A DNA stretch of 5,311 nt from Methanomicrobiales archaeon (GTDB lineage: Archaea > Halobacteriota > Methanomicrobia > Methanomicrobiales > Methanoculleaceae): assembly GCA_019136335.1 (NCBI GenBank), contig JAGVUK010000301.1, forward strand, positions 1 to 5,311, in the 5' to 3' direction. Under the pieces are notes generated by a model, which saw only the letters and a list, made by a program, of their open reading frames with translations, was not told the DNA's origin and searched no databases. The position numbers and the translations under genes were made by a program. This document shows positions 1 through 4,720 of the stretch, piece after piece. The number at the start of each line of letters is the position of its first letter. Positions within the stretch are counted from its first letter, which is position 1.

Positions 1-22
1 GGCCTCATGCTGTGGACCGGGG

Positions 23-178
23 TGGCTATCGCCATGGGGGTGGGGCTGACGGGGAGGGGTCTTCCCCTCCCCTGTCTCCAACGCGTAAAGATCCGTGCCT
101 GTCATCAACCCCACCCCACCCGCGCTTCGCGCTCCTCCCCCGCCCCTCAAGGGGCGGGGGCAGTCATGGCGATACCCA
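23..178. repeat. Multi-branched inverted-repeat element (REP/MITE-like or structured RNA)
   Basis: Seen directly: 14-bp arms at 23-36 and 165-178 are inverted copies with one mismatch (core TATCGCCATG / CATGGCGATA). Nested inside are a perfect 9-bp stem 37-45/109-117, continued by a 4-bp stem 47-50/101-104; a perfect 9-bp hairpin 51-59/64-72 with loop TCTT; a small CGCG hairpin 121-124/128-131; and a perfect 10-bp hairpin 137-146/151-160 with loop TCAA. Together they fold into one closed, branched structure. No ORF inside is credible. It could be a dispersed palindromic repeat, a MITE, a structured non-coding RNA, or the leader of a transcript entering ilvE. G- and C-runs make chance pairing easier, but the nested arrangement closed by non-homopolymeric outer arms argues for real structure. 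Confidence 0.6.
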
Positions 179-305
179 GGGGAAAGCCGTGCCCCGGATT
201 GCATGCAAGCGGGAACATCAGGATGGGATCTCAGATGACCAGTTGTTTCGTAGGGCACTACCCGCGTTCCCGGCCGTCTCAGGGCGCCCGGCGGCATGAA
301 ACGCA

Positions 306-318
306 AAGCATACTAACG
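306..318 (+). promoter_or_regulatory. Weak TATA-like promoter of ilvE
   Basis: The sequence around 309-316 (CATACTAA), preceded by a purine-rich BRE-like AAAG, is a poor TATA box centred about 27 bp before the ATG at 340. There is no Shine-Dalgarno sequence between it and the ATG. Archaeal transcription normally starts about 25 bp after the TATA box, so a leaderless or nearly leaderless ilvE mRNA is inferred. Confidence 0.35.
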
Positions 319-339
319 AACCGCTACCACACTAATTCC

Positions 340-1209
340 ATGATCATTTATCTTGACGGCAGATACGTCCCGGAGGAGGAGGCGAAGGTCTCGGTCTTCG
401 ACCACGGCCTCCTCTACGGCGACGGCGTTTTCGAGGGGATCCGCGCCTACAACGGAAGGGTCTTCCGTCTTGACGAGCATCTCGCACGGCTCTACGACTC
501 GGCAAAGACGATCGACCTTGCCGTCCCGATCTCAAAAGAGGAGATGGCCGAGGCCATCAAGGAGACGCTGCGGCGGAACAACTTAAAGGATGCCTACATC
601 CGCCCGATCGTGACCCGGGGCAAGGGCGACCTCGGCCTCGATCCCCGGAAGTGCAAGACCCCGACGGTCATCGTCGTCGCCGTCACGTGGGGCGCGATGT
701 ACGGCGACCTCTACGAGAAGGGCCTCCGGGCGATCTGCGTCTCGGTCAGGCGCACCCCGGCGGAGTCGATGCCGCCGAACGTCAAGAGTCTCAACTACCT
801 AAACAACATCCTCGCAAAGATCGAGGCGAACCACATGGGCGTCGATGAGGCGATCTTCTTTGACACCCACGGTTACATATCCGAGGGATCGGGGGACAAC
901 ATCTTCGTCGTCAAGAACGGCGCCATCATCACCCCGCCGACCTTGAACAACCTGCGCGGGATCACGCGGGCCGTCGTGCTCGAGATCGCGCAGTCGATGG
1001 GGATCACCCTGCTTGAGCGGAACCTGGGCTACTACGACCTCTATGCGGCGGACGAGGTCTTCGTCACGGGGACCGCGGCGGAGGTCGCGCCGATCCGCGA
1101 GATCGACGGGCGCGTCATCGGGAACGGCAAGCCCGGCCCCATCACCCGGCAGCTGATGGCGGCCTTCAAGGCGGTCACCCAGAAGGAAGGGTCGCCGGTC
1201 TACGGGTGA
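340..1209 (+). CDS. ilvE: Branched-chain amino acid aminotransferase
   Basis: This is a cytoplasmic PLP enzyme that interconverts leucine, isoleucine and valine with their 2-oxo acids using glutamate/2-oxoglutarate, the last step of branched-chain amino acid synthesis. The 289-residue product has the usual length and order of a class IV (D-amino-acid/branched-chain) aminotransferase. It starts MIIYLDGRYVP and has the N-terminal segment FDHGLLYGDGVFEGIR (20-35). The Schiff-base lysine is K149 in NVKSLNYLNNILAKIE. SEGSGDNIF lies at 181-189, the cofactor-phosphate loop region LRGITR at 205-210, and TGTAAEVAPI at 243-252. The ATG at 340 is chosen because homology begins exactly there; the longer open frame upstream is junk. 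No Shine-Dalgarno precedes it, so translation may be leaderless. The gene stands alone, without ilvBNCD or leu neighbours in view, and ends at a hairpin plus oligo-T terminator. Confidence 0.95.
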   Translation: MIIYLDGRYVPEEEAKVSVFDHGLLYGDGVFEGIRAYNGRVFRLDEHLARLYDSAKTIDLAVPISKEEMAEAIKETLRRNNLKDAYIRPIVTRGKGDLGLDPRKCKTPTVIVVAVTWGAMYGDLYEKGLRAICVSVRRTPAESMPPNVKSLNYLNNILAKIEANHMGVDEAIFFDTHGYISEGSGDNIFVVKNGAIITPPTLNNLRGITRAVVLEIAQSMGITLLERNLGYYDLYAADEVFVTGTAAEVAPIREIDGRVIGNGKPGPITRQLMAAFKAVTQKEGSPVYG

Positions 1210-1212
1210 GGA

Positions 1213-1252
1213 CGGGAGTCTCCCGGCAGACATCTTTTTTCCGATCCTTTTT
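1213..1252 (+). terminator. Terminator after ilvE (inverted repeat plus T6 and T5 tracts)
   Basis: Immediately after the ilvE stop there is a short inverted repeat CGGGAG (1213-1218) / CTCCCG (1220-1225). It is followed by six Ts at 1235-1240 and five Ts at 1248-1252. Archaeal RNA polymerase terminates on such oligo-T tracts on the non-template strand, with or without a hairpin. The tight repeat (one-base centre) can form only about five pairs, so the T tracts are the stronger signal. Confidence 0.65.
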
Positions 1253-1273
1253 CGATCCTGCGGCTCCTCGCAG

Positions 1274-1285
1274 ATGTATAAGTAG
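1274..1285 (+). promoter_or_regulatory. TATA box for the nitrogenase-like gene
   Basis: The GTATAAGTA stretch at 1276-1284 is a good archaeal TATA box and lies after the ilvE terminator. A start about 25 bp downstream (near 1305) would give a leader of roughly 60 nt before the ATG at 1367. The leader is GC-rich and contains complementary segments GTCCG (1307-1311) and CGGAC (1341-1345). Confidence 0.55.
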
Positions 1286-1366
1286 TATGCAGGGCAAGAT
1301 CGGGATGTCCGCTTCCTGCCCCATGCGGTGAGGCCGGGGTCGGACCCAACCGATGAAGGGTATCTT

Positions 1367-2557
1367 ATGAAGACCACCAGGGCAGTGAAGATCCCCCGGG
1401 CGACATGCAAACTCTTCGGTGCGATTAAGGCGCTCGCGACCATCAAACGGTGCGTGGTGCTCGTGCACGGGCCGAAGGGCTGCGTCTACCATATCAACTA
1501 CATCCTCGGGATGCGGGGCGATCGCCCGTCCGAGATTTACTCGACGTGCCTTGACGAGCACGACGTCATATTCGGCGCCGAAGAGAAACTCAAAGAGGCG
1601 ATCGAAGAACTGGATGCGAACCTGCGGCCCGACCTCATCGCGGTCCTCTCCTGTTGCGTCTCAAGTGTCATCGGCGAGGATATTGCCGCCGCGGTGAAGG
1701 CTGCTTCGACCGGTGCACGGGTCGTCGGGATCGAGGCCGGGGGGTTTGAGGGCGATTTCCGGACGGGCTACAGCGAGACCCTCTGCCGGCTCGTCGAGGA
1801 GTTCGTCCGGGAGCCGTGCGAGGTCACGGAGCGGTCCGTCAACCTGATAGGCCTTCTCCGGGGCGGACCGGACCTGCGGGAGCTCGTGCACATCCTCGAT
1901 CTCGTCGGCGTCCGGGTCAACGCGGTGCTTACCGCCGACGCAACGGTCGAAGACCTCGAACGCCTGGGCTCTGCGGCGCTCAACGTCGTCGTCTGCGAAC
2001 CGGCGGGGAAGGCGGCCGCGGAGTTGCTCGAGCGGATCTGCGGCACCCCGTTCATCATCGCCGACATCCCCATCGGGGACGCCGCCACCGTCCGGTTTCT
2101 CGACCGCGTCGCCGCGTCCCTCGGGCTTCCACGCTACGCGGAGGAGGGCCCCGGCACCGCCGGGGCCTGCCGCGCGGTCCTCGCCGGCCGGCGGGTGGCG
2201 ATCGTCAGCGGGCCGACGCGGGCGATCTCCATGACCCTCTTCCTTGCGGAGCTCGGCCTTGCGCCGTCTCTCATCGTCGTGGACTTCGACTCGGATACCC
2301 TCAAACGGCTGCAGGACCTTGCCGGCCCGGAGTGCGAGATCCTGATCGAGCCGGAGCAGGAAGAGATCCGCGAGAGGCTCAAGGCCTGCCGGATCGACCT
2401 GGTCTTCGGCGGCATGCTTGAGAAGTCTCTCGCCGCATCGCTCGGGATCGAGCACCTGGACATGATGCACGGCAGCCAGAGGACGCTCGGGTTTGCCGGC
2501 GCAGAGCACCTCATCACGGCGCTCGGGAAGCAAAAACCCCGCCGCCCCGGCGGATAG
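1367..2557 (+). CDS. Nitrogenase component 1-family protein (NifD/NifE/NifK/CfbD superfamily)
   Basis: The 396-residue product belongs to the nitrogenase component 1 (Oxidored_nitro) superfamily. These proteins receive electrons from a NifH-like ATPase and reduce a demanding substrate or build a cofactor. Visible N-terminal signature: C14 in CKLFGAIKAL, C39 in VHGPKGCVYH, LDEHDVIFGAEEKL at 62-75, and C96-C97 in SCCVSSVIGED (95-105). These match the three cysteine positions that hold the cluster in NifD/NifE/NifK. The C-terminal MMHGSQRTLGFAG (366-378) resembles the family's closing motif. The ATG at 1367 is preferred over a GTG at 1328 because homology starts there and a weak AAGGG sits 6 nt upstream. 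The exact function is open. In a methanogen, CfbD (the reductive cyclase of coenzyme F430 synthesis) is the obvious candidate, but as I remember that family it lacks the CKLFGA-type first cysteine, so an uncharacterised or scaffold-type member is at least as likely. No nifH/cfbC-like or second component-1 gene is in the window. Confidence 0.85.
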   Translation: MKTTRAVKIPRATCKLFGAIKALATIKRCVVLVHGPKGCVYHINYILGMRGDRPSEIYSTCLDEHDVIFGAEEKLKEAIEELDANLRPDLIAVLSCCVSSVIGEDIAAAVKAASTGARVVGIEAGGFEGDFRTGYSETLCRLVEEFVREPCEVTERSVNLIGLLRGGPDLRELVHILDLVGVRVNAVLTADATVEDLERLGSAALNVVVCEPAGKAAAELLERICGTPFIIADIPIGDAATVRFLDRVAASLGLPRYAEEGPGTAGACRAVLAGRRVAIVSGPTRAISMTLFLAELGLAPSLIVVDFDSDTLKRLQDLAGPECEILIEPEQEEIRERLKACRIDLVFGGMLEKSLAASLGIEHLDMMHGSQRTLGFAGAEHLITALGKQKPRRPGG

Positions 2558-2625
2558 ACAGGGCCCCGGCATGCTCCCGGTCCGGGAGGACCCACCGGCC
2601 GGCGGCGGCGCCGGCTGCCCCGGGG
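2539..2625 (+). other. Cluster of GC hairpins at and after the nitrogenase-like stop codon
   Basis: Seen directly: CCGCCG (2539-2544) pairs with CGGCGG (2548-2553) just before the stop; CTCCCGG (2574-2580) and CCGGGAG (2582-2588) are inverted copies around one base; GCCGGCG (2598-2604) pairs perfectly with CGCCGGC (2609-2615) around loop GCGG; and CCCCGGGG lies at 2618-2625. They may protect the 3' end of the mRNA or assist termination at the T6 tract (2679-2684). High GC makes some of this likely by chance. Confidence 0.4.
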
Positions 2626-2675
2626 AACGGGGGGAGACGGGCCACGGACTGAATCCGCCCGGTTCCATCCGGCAC

Positions 2676-2690
2676 AACTTTTTTATCCGC
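2676..2690 (+). promoter_or_regulatory. Promoter of tRNA-Glu, also a T6 terminator candidate
   Basis: CTTTTTTATC at 2678-2687 is the only AT-rich patch in this GC-rich spacer. Its centre is about 40 bp before the mature tRNA 5' end, so a start near 2708-2712 would give a 10-14 nt leader for RNase P to remove, which is normal for archaeal tRNA genes. The same T6 run (2679-2684) is also a plausible terminator for the upstream gene. Confidence 0.5.
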
Positions 2691-2721
2691 TCACGTCCAA
2701 GTTGTATGGCACATCGCATGG

Positions 2722-2794
2722 GCTGCTATAGTGTAGGGGCCAATCATGTCGGCCTTTCACGCCGACGACTGGGGTTCGAATCCCCATAGCAGCA
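2722..2794 (+). tRNA. tRNA-Glu, anticodon TTC
   Basis: The full cloverleaf can be drawn by eye. The 7-bp acceptor GCTGCTA (2722-2728) pairs with TAGCAGC (2787-2793), with discriminator A at 2794. The anticodon stem is TCGGC (2749-2753) / GCCGA (2761-2765), and the loop CTTTCAC places anticodon TTC at 2756-2758. The T arm is TGGGG (2770-2774) / CCCCA (2782-2786) around TTCGAAT. The D arm begins GTGTAG and ends CAATCATG, as in archaeal tRNA-Glu. CCA is not encoded (ATACTG follows), so it must be added by the nucleotidyltransferase. There is no intron. This tRNA reads GAA/GAG codons and may also supply glutamate for tetrapyrrole synthesis through glutamyl-tRNA reductase, the usual archaeal route. 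Confidence 0.96.
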
Positions 2795-2961
2795 TACTGT
2801 TCTGAAACATTTCCACCGTCCAAACACCTTTGCAACACATCCCAAGGCCGGCATATCAGGTTGTGTCGCGGATTCCCACCTTACCCCCGTATCCCTTCTC
2901 GCCTCTGTGCCAATGGCCAGTGCCGCCGCAACCCCGGCACGCGACTACGGAGGCACCCGCC

Positions 2962-3309
2962 CTACCTCGCCTCTTCTTCCAGGATCATCGCCTCTACCGC
3001 GTCCTCCAGGGGCCCGAGTTTGGTCCGGATGATGTCCCAGAGGATCGTCGGCTTCACCGCATAATAGGAGTGGACGCTGATGTCCCGGAGCCCGGCAATC
3101 TTCCGCCACTCGATCTCCGGGTGGCGGGCGGTGGCGCTTGCGGGAATCTGCTTTGTCGCCTCCCCGATAGTGATGAACCGGAGCACGACGGCGTCGAGGC
3201 ACATGCGGTCACCTACGACCTCCTCAAACGTCCGGTCCCCGACATAGGAGCGGATGGAGGCGACAGCGTCGCGGATATCCTCTAAGTAGAGCAGAAGGTC
3301 CCTAGGCAT
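2962..3309 (-). CDS. hepT: HepT-like HEPN ribonuclease toxin
   Basis: This is the toxin of a MntA/HepT system: a small, all-helical HEPN-domain RNase (DUF86 family) acting on cytoplasmic RNA, reported for the family to include tRNA. The 115-residue product has the signature R-X4-H-X-Y as RDISVHSY (R75, H80, Y82). R and H are the catalytic pair, and the tyrosine is the residue the partner AMPylates to silence the enzyme. The start at 3309 is chosen because its ATG overlaps the mntA stop by 8 bp and GAGGT sits 5 nt upstream. An alternative in-frame start at 3333 would add eight residues and enlarge the overlap. The gene is cotranscribed behind mntA and converges on the tRNA gene, 167 bp away. 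All key residues are intact, so it is probably functional. Confidence 0.88.
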   Translation of the reverse strand: MPRDLLLYLEDIRDAVASIRSYVGDRTFEEVVGDRMCLDAVVLRFITIGEATKQIPASATARHPEIEWRKIAGLRDISVHSYYAVKPTILWDIIRTKLGPLEDAVEAMILEEEAR

Positions 3310-3586
3310 AAACGACCTCACCGAGAACAGCATCCCGGATCCGGGGTTTTAAGGTGTCGGCGATGACGAGGTCCGTCTTTCGTCCCAGGAGATCCTCGAG
3401 GTAGAACTTGAGATCCATAAAGTGGTCAAAGGTCTCCTCCCCCTCCCGGAACTCCACCAGGATATCGATGTCGCTTGCCGGCGTCTCCTCGCTCCGTGCA
3501 ACAGATCCGAAGATGCCGATGCGGGCCACGCCGTAGCGCTCCCGGATGGTGCGGAGGTTCTGCCGGATCTGGGCAAGGGGATGCAT
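3302..3586 (-). CDS. mntA: MntA-like nucleotidyltransferase antitoxin
   Basis: This is a minimal nucleotidyltransferase (MNT/NTP_transf_2 fold) that neutralises HepT by transferring AMP to the toxin tyrosine. The 94-residue product carries the exact signature G-S-X10-D-X-D: G27-S28, then D39-I-D41 in SDIDILVEF, with a third acidic position at D72 in GRKTDLV. The start at 3586 is chosen over an in-frame ATG at 3607 because a TATA box at 3615-3620 would place transcription near 3592, beyond 3607, and no Shine-Dalgarno supports either start. The mRNA would be nearly leaderless. It is the first gene of a two-gene operon with hepT, overlapping it by 8 bp. A GGAGG lies before 3607 but at a poor 14-nt spacing. 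Confidence 0.88.
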   Translation of the reverse strand: MHPLAQIRQNLRTIRERYGVARIGIFGSVARSEETPASDIDILVEFREGEETFDHFMDLKFYLEDLLGRKTDLVIADTLKPRIRDAVLGEVVYA

Positions 3587-3613
3587 CGTTACTCTTGAGT
3601 ATTCCATCCAATG

Positions 3614-3622
3614 TCTTATATC
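3614..3622 (-). promoter_or_regulatory. TATA box of the mntA-hepT operon
   Basis: Read on the minus strand, GGATATAAGA contains TATAAG at 3620-3615, a near-consensus archaeal TATA element. Its centre is about 32 bp before the ATG at 3586, predicting a very short leader. It is the signal that decides the mntA start. Confidence 0.6.
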
Positions 3623-3634
3623 CTCCGATACCCG

Positions 3635-3655
3635 GGAGCACCTCGTTCGTGCTCC
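3635..3655. repeat. Perfect 7-bp inverted repeat upstream of the mntA promoter
   Basis: GGAGCAC (3635-3641) and GTGCTCC (3649-3655) are exact inverted copies separated by 7 bases. They lie about 15 bp upstream of the mntA TATA box and 35 bp beyond the end of the small membrane-protein gene. No oligo-T tract follows on the minus strand, so a terminator is less likely than a protein-binding operator, though a 3' hairpin for the upstream operon cannot be excluded. Confidence 0.45.
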
Positions 3656-3689
3656 TCCGGTCCCAGGGGAGGCATTACCGCGACGGGCA

Positions 3690-3917
3690 TCACCTCCTGA
3701 AGATCCCGGAGGAGTAGGAGATGTGCAGCACCAGCACGATCAGGAACGGGCCCCAGAGATGAAAATGGATCTGCTGGGAAAGCGCCCTGTCAAGAAGGCC
3801 GAACGTCAGGGACCGCACGAGCCATGGCTTCGTGATCCCAAAGCCGTTGATCAGGAAGAGGAGCGTAAATGCGAGGAGGGTCCAGGAGATCAGTTTCCGG
3901 TAGGTGAACCGCACCAT
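3690..3917 (-). CDS. Small two-helix membrane protein, cytochrome b-like
   Basis: The 75-residue product has two hydrophobic helices, about residues 9-30 and 51-70, joined by a short loop. The second helix carries histidines H51, H53 and H65 in QIHFHLWGPFLIVLVLHIS. A 12-14 residue spacing of histidines along one helix suits axial heme b ligation, and the pattern resembles DUF4405-type or truncated cytochrome b proteins. A heme role is an inference. The ATG at 3917 is preferred over one at 3923 because GGAGG (3929-3925) is 7 nt from the former but only 1 nt from the latter. The gene begins 12 bp after the oxidoreductase stop, so the two form an operon, and this protein is the likely membrane electron-transfer partner of that enzyme, analogous to MsrQ beside MsrP. 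It is much shorter than MsrQ/YedZ and would probably have to oligomerise to bind heme. Confidence 0.7.
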   Translation of the reverse strand: MVRFTYRKLISWTLLAFTLLFLINGFGITKPWLVRSLTFGLLDRALSQQIHFHLWGPFLIVLVLHISYSSGIFRR

Positions 3918-3929
3918 CCCCATCCCTCC

Positions 3930-4616
3930 CTATCCTTGATCGAAGAAGGATCGGTCAATACTCCCGTTGTTCGCATACCCACGGCTCTCCCAGTAGCCGC
4001 GGTAGTTCTCATCATCGGACACCTCGATCCGGGTCACCCATTTCACCCACTTATAACCCCAGCGATCCTCGGCCACCAGCTGGAAGGGGAAGCCCCGCTC
4101 CGCCGGCAGGGTGACGTCGTTCATGGCATAGGCCAGCAGGATATCCCTATCCTCGATGTAGGTGAGGGGAAGTGAGGAGGAGTAGCCGTCCTCCGCGTAG
4201 AAGATGACCGTATTCGCCCCCGGTTTCACTCCCGCCTCCAAAAGGAGATCGTTCACCCGCACCCCCTCCCAGAGGATAGTGACGTCCCAGCCTTCTACGC
4301 AGTAGAGGGTAACGACCTTGCGGTAGTGAGGGAACCTTTCTATGAGCGCATCGTAGGAGTATTCCTTTCTGTTCTCCACCTGCCCGTCGATGGTGAGCGT
4401 ATACGTGCTTGCATTTACGTATTGCGGGCCACGGATCGAGTTCTCACGAAAATCCGCAATCGAGGAGAGCTGCTCCCCCCGGTACTCCCGCACCTCCGCA
4501 GGTGCAAGCTCCGTCACTCCCGGTCTGTTCCCCGCCAGGTCGAGGGCATAGAGGACGGCGATGGCGCCGACCAGCAGTATGACCACGATCTGACCCGTGC
4601 GGCGTCCTCGTCGCAT
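3930..4616 (-). CDS. Membrane-anchored sulfite-oxidase-type molybdopterin oxidoreductase
   Basis: The 228-residue product is a member of the Oxidored_molyb (sulfite oxidase/MsrP) family, with one molybdenum-pterin centre catalysing oxygen-atom transfer. It starts MRRGRRTGQ, followed by one hydrophobic segment (about 10-27), so the catalytic domain should be held on the outside of the membrane. The RR pairs hint at Tat export of the folded cofactor-loaded enzyme, although the rest of a Tat motif is missing. The molybdenum-ligand cysteine is C106 in LYCVEGWDV, followed by LWEGVRVNDLL (115-125). The family's late signature is RGFPFQLVAEDRWGYKWVKWV (174-194), ending in NYRGYWESRGYANN (204-217). 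The substrate cannot be read from sequence; sulfite, sulfoxides or protein methionine sulfoxide are family possibilities. There is no heme domain or dimerisation domain, so it is a minimal form. GAGGG (4628-4624) sits 7 nt before the ATG. The next gene is its likely membrane partner. Confidence 0.88.
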   Translation of the reverse strand: MRRGRRTGQIVVILLVGAIAVLYALDLAGNRPGVTELAPAEVREYRGEQLSSIADFRENSIRGPQYVNASTYTLTIDGQVENRKEYSYDALIERFPHYRKVVTLYCVEGWDVTILWEGVRVNDLLLEAGVKPGANTVIFYAEDGYSSSLPLTYIEDRDILLAYAMNDVTLPAERGFPFQLVAEDRWGYKWVKWVTRIEVSDDENYRGYWESRGYANNGSIDRSFFDQG

Positions 4617-4636
4617 GAAGGTTCCCTCATATGATT

Positions 4637-4676
4637 CTTATAACTGCTGACGTGTGGCACCGAGTTCGTATAAAAA
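4637..4676 (-). promoter_or_regulatory. Two candidate TATA boxes for the oxidoreductase operon
   Basis: On the minus strand TTTTTATA (4676-4669) predicts a start near 4646 and a 30-nt leader that keeps the GAGGG ribosome site at 4628-4624. A second element, GTTATAAG (4644-4637), is 24 bp from the ATG at 4616 and would yield a leaderless mRNA lacking that site. Because the ribosome site is well placed, the distal box is preferred. Both could operate. Confidence 0.5.
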
Positions 4677-4695
4677 CTGCAGTTCAGATGAAAAA
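4669..4695 (-). terminator. Oligo-T terminator of the glycoside hydrolase gene
   Basis: Downstream of the glycosidase stop on the minus strand there are two five-T tracts, at 4695-4691 and 4676-4672, within a spacer otherwise rich in G and C. They suit archaeal termination and overlap the promoter of the next gene. Confidence 0.45.
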
Positions 4696-4720
4696 CAGGG
4701 GGTTGGGGCCCGGGATCGCC

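Larger units (their letters stand above)
1..339. other. Non-coding upstream region with structured element
   Basis: I see no supportable gene in this stretch. The ilvE frame stays open back to position 7, but the predicted residues before 340 are low-complexity, rich in Pro, Arg and Ser, and unlike any aminotransferase N-terminus. The left part (23-178) is a dense cluster of inverted repeats, described separately. The part from 179 to about 300 has no strong stem and no recognisable motif. The last 40 bases carry a weak TATA-like element for ilvE. The openness of several frames here is expected from the high GC content. Confidence 0.6.

Noticed and set aside
199..208. Perfect palindrome TTGCATGCAA as an operator
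   Set aside because: Several 10-bp palindromes are expected by chance in about 5 kb, and it is more than 100 bp from the ilvE promoter with no paired copy.
12..299. 95-residue open frame on the + strand
   Set aside because: It runs through G/C-run hairpins, has no ribosome site or promoter and no recognisable domain. Open frames are expected by chance at this GC content.
7..339. N-terminal extension of the ilvE reading frame (111 extra residues)
   Set aside because: The extension is low-complexity, crosses the structured inverted repeats and has no aminotransferase-like sequence. Family homology starts at the ATG at 340.
1661..2719. Long open frame (352 residues) on the minus strand opposite the nitrogenase-like gene
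   Set aside because: It is rich in Arg, Pro, Gly and Asp, typical of the antisense of a high-GC gene, and the + strand protein has clear family motifs. No promoter supports it.
2771..2794. tRNA 3' end as an attachment site for an integrated element
   Set aside because: No second copy of this sequence appears downstream in the window, and there is no integrase.
3546..4175. 209-residue + strand open frame opposite the molybdoenzyme and small membrane protein
   Set aside because: It spans two well-supported minus-strand genes and an intergenic promoter, and has no recognisable domain.
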